A stretch of DNA of 64,000 nucleotides, from the NCBI RefSeq assembly GCF_001422485.1, contig NZ_LMNF01000001.1:905050-969049 (forward strand), read 5' to 3'. The number at the start of each line of letters is the position of its first letter. Within the stretch, counting starts at the first letter, position 1. The DNA is from Agreia sp. Leaf283. Lineage in GTDB: Bacteria > Actinomycetota > Actinomycetes > Actinomycetales > Microbacteriaceae. Of this stretch, positions 62,636-64,000 are shown one piece after another. Under the pieces are notes generated by a model that saw only the letters and a list, made by a program, of their open reading frames with translations, did not search any database and was not told the DNA's origin. The translations under genes and the position numbers were made by a program.

Positions 62636-64000
62636 TGTCGCACCTCGCCGACTGGAGCGCGACCCGGCTCGCGAGCTCGATCGCGTCGGGCGACGTCTCG
62701 GCCGTGGAGGTGATGCGGGCCCACCTCGAGCGCATCGAGGAACGCAACCCCGACATCCGGGCCGTCGTCTCGCAGCAGCCCGACTCGGTGTCGCTGGCCG
62801 CTGCGGAGGAGGCGGACCGGCGCACGGCGAGCGCGAAGGCGGCCGGCGAGCCGCTGCCGCCCCTGCACGGCCTGCCGACCGCGGTCAAAGACCTGATGGA
62901 TGTCGCGGGCCTGCCCACGACGAACGGCTCGGCCGCGTTCGCCGACGCCCCGCCCGCCCAGCACGACAGCGTGCTCGCGACGCTTCTGCGGGAGGCCGGA
63001 GCGCTCATCATCGGCAAGACGAACACCCCGGAGATGGGCCAGGGCGTTCTCACGTTCAACCCCGTGTTCGGCACCACGGTCAACCCGTGGGACACGACCC
63101 GGCACGCGGGCGGATCGAGCGGCGGAGCAGCCGCGGCACTCGCAGCCCGCATGCTCCCGATCGCCGACGGCTCCGACAGCGGCGGCAGCCTGCGCTATCC
63201 GGCCGCGTTCTGCAACGTCGTCGGCGTGCGCCCGACCCCGGGCCGTGTGGCCAGCGGGCGCACCGGCAACGCCTGGACGCCGCACGGCGTCACCGGACCG
63301 ATGGCCCGTGACTCGGCCGACGCCGCGCTCTTCCTCGATGCGCTCTCGGTCGAGAAGGGCGTCTGGCCCCTGTCGTCGCTCCCCGTGCATGCGGCACGTC
63401 CCGTCGAGCTCGACGGGCTGCGCATTGCCTGGAGCGCCGACGCGGGAGGGCTGCCGATCGATCCGGATGTCGCCGCCGTGCACGCCGCGTTCGCCGAGCA
63501 ACTGGCGGGCCTCGGCGCGATCGTCGAGCCGGGGGAACCCGACTTCGCGGGCGCCGACGAGGCCTGGGAGACGATCGAGACGTTCGAGTTCTTCCTCGGC
63601 GGCCGCCACGCGGTCGATGCCGGCGCCACCGGATTCCGCCCCGACTACCTGCGCAACGTCGAGCAGGGCCGCCAGACGTCGGCGACCCAGCTCGCAGACG
63701 CCTACGAGCGGCGTACGCGGGCGTTCCGCGACACGACCGCGCTGCTCGAGCGCTACGACGTGATCGTGCTGCCCGCCACGCCGGTCGCGGCTCCGGATGC
63801 CGGGCTCGAGTGGGTGGAGACGGTCGACGGCACCCGTTTCGAGCGCTACTTCACCTGGCAGATGCTCGCGAACCGCCTGACCCTCACGGCGCATCCGGTG
63901 GTCGTCACCTCGGCCGGCTTCACCGCCGACGGGCTCCCCGTGGGCGTGCAGGTCGTCGGCCGGCACGGCCGCGAGCTGCAGCTGCTCGCGGTGACGCGGG
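62635..64000 (+). CDS. Amidase signature family hydrolase (C-terminal end beyond window)
   Basis: At least 455 residues are present. The Ser-Ser-Lys triad is visible: Lys in LPTAVKDLMDVAG near residue 84, the Gly/Ser loop HAGGSSGGAAAALA near residue 160 and the nucleophile in ADGSDSGGSLRYPAAFCNVV near residue 183. It begins at an ATG that shares one base with the amine oxidase stop (TGATG). It may release an amine from an amide, or hydrolyse a product amide, in the same pathway. The gene has only a few residues left to run, judging from the usual family length. Confidence 0.92.
   Translation, partial: MSHLADWSATRLASSIASGDVSAVEVMRAHLERIEERNPDIRAVVSQQPDSVSLAAAEEADRRTASAKAAGEPLPPLHGLPTAVKDLMDVAGLPTTNGSAAFADAPPAQHDSVLATLLREAGALIIGKTNTPEMGQGVLTFNPVFGTTVNPWDTTRHAGGSSGGAAAALAARMLPIADGSDSGGSLRYPAAFCNVVGVRPTPGRVASGRTGNAWTPHGVTGPMARDSADAALFLDALSVEKGVWPLSSLPVHAARPVELDGLRIAWSADAGGLPIDPDVAAVHAAFAEQLAGLGAIVEPGEPDFAGADEAWETIETFEFFLGGRHAVDAGATGFRPDYLRNVEQGRQTSATQLADAYERRTRAFRDTTALLERYDVIVLPATPVAAPDAGLEWVETVDGTRFERYFTWQMLANRLTLTAHPVVVTSAGFTADGLPVGVQVVGRHGRELQLLAVTR

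Overview
The window is 64 kb of high-GC DNA from an actinobacterium, most likely family Microbacteriaceae (inference from gene content, codon use, frequent GTG starts, 4-bp ATGA/GTGA gene overlaps, and mixed CIRCE/HAIR heat-shock control). No rRNA, tRNA, CRISPR array, integrase or transposase was seen. It looks like ordinary chromosome carrying many small regulator-plus-target modules and one substantial catabolic cluster at the right end.

Layout. 1-7100: end of an unknown gene, a palindromic repeat array, a flavin-type PPOX protein, a TerC-family membrane protein behind a yybP-ykoY-type Mn2+ riboswitch, a hydrolase/TPR/SRPBCC operon, a VapC/Phd toxin-antitoxin pair with tandem operator repeats, and a zinc-finger FBP protein. 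7100-16600: a large membrane protein with an extracytoplasmic repeat domain, a UvrA2-like ATPase, an MmyB-type regulator, an Hsp20 with CIRCE plus HAIR operators, and a CPA1 antiporter. 16600-24970: a DrrAB-like ABC exporter, LtrA and a PadR regulator sharing an operator; two hydrolases; a PadR/membrane/exported-protein operon; DoxX. 25100-37300: redox enzymes (two aldo-keto reductases, SDR, LLM oxidoreductase with an F420-reductase-like partner), DUF429, a Tat-exported phosphoesterase, two MarR modules and a CitE-like lyase.

37490-40440: a module of DUF4397 surface protein, class F sortase, ECF sigma factor and RskA-type anti-sigma factor. 41785-44650: a complete tatA-tatC-tatB set directly downstream of a Tat-signal lipoprotein of the intradiol dioxygenase fold. 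45460-51300: NTF2-like lipoprotein, MFS/ArsR pair under a 40-bp palindrome, a small regulator/membrane pair, an orphan GAF histidine kinase, and a TetR/NmrA quinone-reductase-type pair.

52220-64000: two transcription units that share a promoter-proximal motif (GGATACA-N14-GGATCC) and encode a degenerate phosphotriesterase-like protein, an aldehyde dehydrogenase, an MFS transporter, a RidA-like protein, a class V PLP enzyme, a sarcosine-oxidase-type flavoenzyme, a gamma-glutamyltransferase, a copper amine oxidase with a His-rich tail, and an amidase cut by the window edge. Together they look like a pathway for import and oxidative breakdown of an amine, possibly gamma-glutamylated or N-methylated; the substrate is not evident.

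The most unusual non-coding signal is a set of intergenic palindromes found just 3' of genes: three copies of 56 nt, two of 65 nt and a third related pair of about 70 nt. Within each class the arms differ while pairing is kept, which suggests selection on RNA or cruciform structure.
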